From an uncultured Succinivibrio sp. (lineage in GTDB: Bacteria > Pseudomonadota > Gammaproteobacteria > Enterobacterales > Succinivibrionaceae), in NCBI GenBank assembly GCA_900770725.1, contig CAAGLL010000103.1:1-7309 (forward strand): 7,309 bases of DNA, read 5' to 3'. The stretch's first letter is position 1; each line of letters opens with the position of its first letter. The notes beneath the pieces are model-generated. The model saw only the letters and a program-made list of their open reading frames with translations. It was not told the DNA's origin and did not search any database. The position numbers were made by a program, and so were the translations under genes. Positions 4,839-7,309 of the stretch are shown piece by piece.

Positions 4839-6762
4839 CCTTGGCAGGGGCGTCCTGGGCAGCGCCATCATCGGCCTCTGCGCCAGGCTCGCCGCCCTTG
4901 GGCTCCTCGGCCTTGGGCGCCTCAGCGTCCCCATGGGGCTCGGCAGGGGCCTTTGCAGCCTCCTCCGCCGCGCCCTCAGCTGCGTCATCTTCCCTGCCCG
5001 CAGCCTTGAGATCGGCTATGCGCTCGAGCTTTGCCATGTAGAAGCCGTCGGTGCCGCCGGAGGGCATCAGGCGGCGCTCCTCGAGGAGCTTGAACTCGCT
5101 GCCGTGCTTCTCAAGGAACTTCTTGATCTGCTCCTCGTCCTCGGAGGGCAGGATCGAGCAGGTCGAGTAGACCACGATGCCGCCGACCCTCGCCATCATC
5201 GCGTAGCGCTCGAGGATCTCCTCCTGGGCGTAGCGGATCTTGCGGATCTTCTCGGCCCCGTCGCGCCACTTGGTGTCGGGGATGCGGCGGATGATCCCGG
5301 TGCCGGAGCAGGGGGCGTCGATGAGCACGCGGTCGGCCTGGCCGTAGAGGCGCTTGGCGGTCTTGGAGGACTCGATGAGCCTGGGCTCGATGTTGAAGGC
5401 CCCGGCGCGGCGGGCGCGCTTCTTGAGATCCTCAAGCTTCCAGTCCTCGGTGTCCATCGCGACTATGGAGCCCTTGCCCTTCATGAGGGCCGCGATCTCC
5501 AAGGTCTTGCCGCCTGCGCCCGCGCAGGCGTCGATGACCCTCTCGCCCTCCTTCGGGCCCAGGAACTCGGCTATCTGCTGCGATCCCGCGTCCTGCTGCT
5601 CGAAGAGCCCGTTCCTGAAGGCCGAGGTCCTGAAAAGCGCCGAGTTCGAGGTGACCTCGAGGGCGTTTTTGACTCCGGCCACCGGCCTGGTGACCACGCC
5701 CTCGTCGGAGAGCTTGGAGGCCAGGGTGTCGCGGTCGCACTTCAGGGTGTTGGCGCGGATGAAGCGCCTGGGGCTTCCCGAGAGCGCCTTGCGCTCGGCC
5801 TCCCACTTGTCCCCAAGCTCCTTCTTTCCGATCTCCTCAAGCCACAGCGGGCAGCCCTCCACGAGCAGCGGATCGTTCTGCGCCTCGCCCAGGCGCTTCT
5901 TGACGCCGTTGCGGTCGAAGTTCTCCTCGCCCGTGATCTCGGGGAGCGGCCAGTGCATGTACTCGCAGTACGTGAAGAGCAGCCTGCCGGGGTGCTTCTC
6001 GAAGTCCGACGGGCGCTTGAGGCCTGCCGCGTAGGCGTAGAACGAGAGGCGCTGGAACATCGCGTTGACGTTGCGGATGATGAAGCCCTGCTCGACCGGG
6101 TCGATCTTCACCTTGGCAAACCAGATGGCGTAGGCGCGATCGAGGAGCTTCCCATCGGTGAGCACGTCGCGCAGGATCGACATGACAAGCCGCTCCTGGA
6201 AGGGGGAGAGACCCAGGCGGCGGGGCCTGCGCTCCTCCGCGCCCTCGTCCCTTGAGCCGTGGCGCGCAAAGCGCCCGGATGGGCGTCCGCCGTCGCGGCC
6301 GAACCTGCCGCGATCGCCGCGCTCGAAGTGCTCGCCGCGCTCGAAGCGGTCGCCCCGCTCGAAGCTACGCTCTGGGCGATCGAAGCTGCGATCGCGATCC
6401 CCATGGGGGCGATCGTGGCGGCGCTCGAGGCCTTCCATCTTGCGCTCGAAGCTGTCGCCATCGCCACCAAAGCCGTGCTTGAAGCCTTCGCGATCGCTCC
6501 TGCCGCGGCCGAACCTGTCGCTGCCTCTGCGGCCATTGCGTGTAAAGTCGCGCTTCTCGCCGCGGCCGAACCAGCCCTCGTCGCGATCCTCATCGCCGCG
6601 GTCGAAGTCCTGCCTGCCGCGGGAGAACTGTCCGCGCTCGCGCGGGGGCCTGCGCTCGCCGGAAGAATGCCTTTCGTCCCTGAAGCCGCCGTTGTCCCGC
6701 GCAGCCTTGGGCGCGCCGCCCCACGGCGAGGAGCTCTTCCCGCCTTCGCTCTTGCTGTCCAT
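4810..6762 (-). CDS. RsmB/NOP2/Sun-family RNA (cytosine-5) methyltransferase with RG-rich N-terminus
   Basis: The 650-residue protein is predicted to transfer methyl from S-adenosylmethionine to C5 of a cytosine in RNA, probably rRNA. After a disordered region (1-182) comes a divergent NusB-like helical part (about 185-250), then RFIRANTLK (333-341), typical of the family. The catalytic domain follows: SAM-binding motif DACAGAGGKT (411-420), motif IV DAPCSGTG with Cys485, motif VI YSTCSI with catalytic Cys535, and a TDGFYMAKL end (571-579). Both family cysteines are present. It is well over 200 residues longer than E. coli RsmB because of two low-complexity tails: Arg/Gly/Asp/Phe-rich at the N-terminus and Ala/Glu/Pro-rich acidic at 583-650. 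The frame is open throughout and ATG 6762 is its first Met; AGGA motifs lie 2 and 12 bases upstream, neither ideally placed. The exact RNA target cannot be told. It may be co-transcribed with the gene upstream (69-bp gap). Confidence 0.92.
   Translation of the reverse strand: MDSKSEGGKSSSPWGGAPKAARDNGGFRDERHSSGERRPPRERGQFSRGRQDFDRGDEDRDEGWFGRGEKRDFTRNGRRGSDRFGRGRSDREGFKHGFGGDGDSFERKMEGLERRHDRPHGDRDRSFDRPERSFERGDRFERGEHFERGDRGRFGRDGGRPSGRFARHGSRDEGAEERRPRRLGLSPFQERLVMSILRDVLTDGKLLDRAYAIWFAKVKIDPVEQGFIIRNVNAMFQRLSFYAYAAGLKRPSDFEKHPGRLLFTYCEYMHWPLPEITGEENFDRNGVKKRLGEAQNDPLLVEGCPLWLEEIGKKELGDKWEAERKALSGSPRRFIRANTLKCDRDTLASKLSDEGVVTRPVAGVKNALEVTSNSALFRTSAFRNGLFEQQDAGSQQIAEFLGPKEGERVIDACAGAGGKTLEIAALMKGKGSIVAMDTEDWKLEDLKKRARRAGAFNIEPRLIESSKTAKRLYGQADRVLIDAPCSGTGIIRRIPDTKWRDGAEKIRKIRYAQEEILERYAMMARVGGIVVYSTCSILPSEDEEQIKKFLEKHGSEFKLLEERRLMPSGGTDGFYMAKLERIADLKAAGREDDAAEGAAEEAAKAPAEPHGDAEAPKAEEPKGGEPGAEADDGAAQDAPAKDGGAEASEG
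6311..6364 (-). repeat. 18-bp tandem repeat encoding a phenylalanine-glutamate-arginine-glycine motif
   Basis: On the plus strand the unit is CGCTCGAAG followed by a nine-base partner like YGSTCGCCS. It is complete at 6320-6337 and 6338-6355, with a third half-unit at 6356-6364 and a preceding partial unit at 6311-6319. On the coding strand it gives repeated RFERGE/HFERGD residues at about 133-150 of the methyltransferase. Repeats of this kind can change in number by slippage, so the length of the disordered tail may vary between strains. Confidence 0.75.
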
Positions 6763-6831
6763 GATCCTGTCTTGTCCTGTAGTGTGGAAATTTGAAAAAA
6801 ATGCTGGAAACCGATGATCCCGCGCTGTCGC

Positions 6832-7206
6832 TCATCCCATGTCCCCGCCCCGCCTGCGACCTTGCGCGGGAGCCTTCGCAGCCGCCCTGCCGCTCCTGCT
6901 CCTGCCTCCGGGCTTCACCCCGAATCCCGACTGCTTGAGCGAGAAGCCCCCGCTTGAGCGCCAGGCGTCAAGCCCGTTGCGCACGCTGCCCGTGACCACT
7001 GCCGCGGCAAGGCTCGGACTCTTGAGCTTCAAGTCGCGCTCGAGGGTGAAGCACCCGGCCCTGGGGTCGAGCACCAGCGAGCCGTCGCCTAGGAGGCTCT
7101 CGCGCACCTCGCGGGCGTGGGATGGCAGCGACTCCACAGCCTCCAATGAGGCCTGCGAGCCCTTGATGAGCACGAAGGAGGGGGCGCTGCGCCGTCCTTC
7201 GGGGTA
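6832..7206 (-). CDS. C-terminal part of a DUF4357-domain protein, probably GIY-YIG nuclease family (5' end missing)
   Basis: The 124 genomic residues that remain carry SFVLIKGSQAS (10-20), then a stretch LKSPSLAAAVVTGSVRNGLDAW (split here as LKSPSLAA and GSVRNGLDAW, about 61-82). These match the pattern of DUF4357, usually found after a GIY-YIG nuclease domain. The nuclease domain itself would lie beyond the contig end, so catalytic activity cannot be judged. A basic Arg/Gly/Ala-rich tail (about 97-124) follows and ends at TGA 6832-6834. The last genuine codon is TAC (7206-7204). Beyond that the same frame runs on through adapter to an ATG at 7308, which is an artefact. The gene precedes the methyltransferase by 69 bp on the same strand; no terminator is evident between them. 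Confidence 0.7.
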   Translation of the reverse strand, partial: YPEGRRSAPSFVLIKGSQASLEAVESLPSHAREVRESLLGDGSLVLDPRAGCFTLERDLKLKSPSLAAAVVTGSVRNGLDAWRSSGGFSLKQSGFGVKPGGRSRSGRAAAKAPAQGRRRGGDMG

Positions 7207-7207
7207 G

Positions 7208-7273
7208 AGATCGGAAGAGCACACGTCTGAACTCCAGTCACTAAGCACAATCTCGTATGCCGTCTTCTGCTTG
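7208..7273 (+). other. Illumina TruSeq-type sequencing adapter (not genomic)
   Basis: Bases 7208-7241 match the read-1 3' adapter beginning AGATCGGAAGAGC and ending CTCCAGTCAC. Bases 7242-7249 (TAAGCACA) occupy the 8-base i7 index position. Bases 7250-7273 match the P7 end beginning ATCTCGTATGCC and ending TCTGCTTG. Genomic sequence therefore stops at 7207. This is read-through of a short insert that was assembled without trimming. Confidence 0.98.
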
Positions 7274-7309
7274 AAAAAAAAAAAACAAAGATTGGCACAA
7301 ATGATCACA
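7274..7309. other. Post-adapter poly-A run and noise
   Basis: Twelve A bases (7274-7285) follow directly on the P7 sequence, as seen when a sequencer reads past the end of the template. The last 24 bases (7286-7309) have no recognisable origin and should be treated as base-calling noise rather than genome. Confidence 0.9.

Noticed and set aside
4933..6255. Long open frame on the plus strand (440 codons) opposite the methyltransferase gene
   Set aside because: It lies entirely antisense to a gene with clear catalytic motifs. Its product is Leu/Ala/Glu/Val-rich with no recognisable domain, as expected when a GC-rich gene is read on the opposite strand.
6158..6817. Several plus-strand open frames over the RG-rich region (Arg/Ser- or Ala-rich products)
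   Set aside because: They are complementary readings of the 18-bp repeat and low-complexity codons of the methyltransferase N-terminus. The minus-strand frame continues into a real enzyme domain, and these lead nowhere.
7089..7308. Start codon at 7308 and other open frames entering from the right-hand end
   Set aside because: Everything right of 7207 is adapter, index, poly-A and noise, so starts there are artefacts.
1..7309. CRISPR array, rRNA or tRNA genes, complete insertion sequence
   Set aside because: I looked for regularly spaced repeats, conserved RNA stretches and transposase motifs. Apart from the repeats listed and one doubtful element end, none is present.

Overview
This window comes from a GC-rich bacterial chromosome or contig, most likely a host-associated proteobacterium. 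That guess rests on GC-rich coding sequence, Shine-Dalgarno starts, a tandem family of AAA-ATPase/PD-(D/E)XK proteins (a family often expanded in gut bacteria) and an RsmB-type rRNA methyltransferase. I cannot name the genus from sequence alone. The last ~100 bases are not genomic: they are an Illumina TruSeq-type adapter read-through, so the window is the end of an untrimmed contig.

Layout. Bases 1-184 hold what may be the last codons of an upstream gene, a strong two-tier hairpin and an AT-rich promoter/leader block. Bases 185-2068 (+) encode the first AAA-ATPase_like + DUF1703 nuclease-fold protein. Bases 2069-2813 are a gene graveyard: a terminator-like hairpin, a copy of the last nine codons of the downstream methyltransferase gene, a possible insertion-sequence end, a 93-codon relic of a third paralogue's nuclease domain, a second two-tier hairpin and a second copy of the 48-bp promoter/leader block. 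Bases 2814-4703 (+) encode the second full paralogue. It converges, across a hairpin at 4759-4784, on an RsmB/NOP2/Sun-family m5C methyltransferase (4810-6762, -). That enzyme has a ~180-residue Arg/Gly-rich disordered N-terminus with an 18-bp DNA repeat and an acidic Ala/Glu-rich tail. Upstream of it on the minus strand is the 3' part of a gene encoding a DUF4357-type C-terminus, as found in GIY-YIG family proteins, cut off by the adapter.

How it fits together. The two large plus-strand genes are tandem paralogues, each with its own promoter-like leader and downstream hairpin. The intergenic region keeps an 81-bp block (2191-2271) that matches the hairpin plus methyltransferase 3' end (4758-4838) at identical spacing. 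The paralogue locus therefore appears to have expanded by duplication next to the methyltransferase gene, followed by deletion and decay. The role of the AAA/nuclease proteins is unknown; their architecture (ATPase switch fused to a nuclease fold, tandem, partly decaying) is compatible with a genome-defence or mobile-DNA role, but nothing in the window proves it. The methyltransferase and the DUF4357 gene look like ordinary neighbours.
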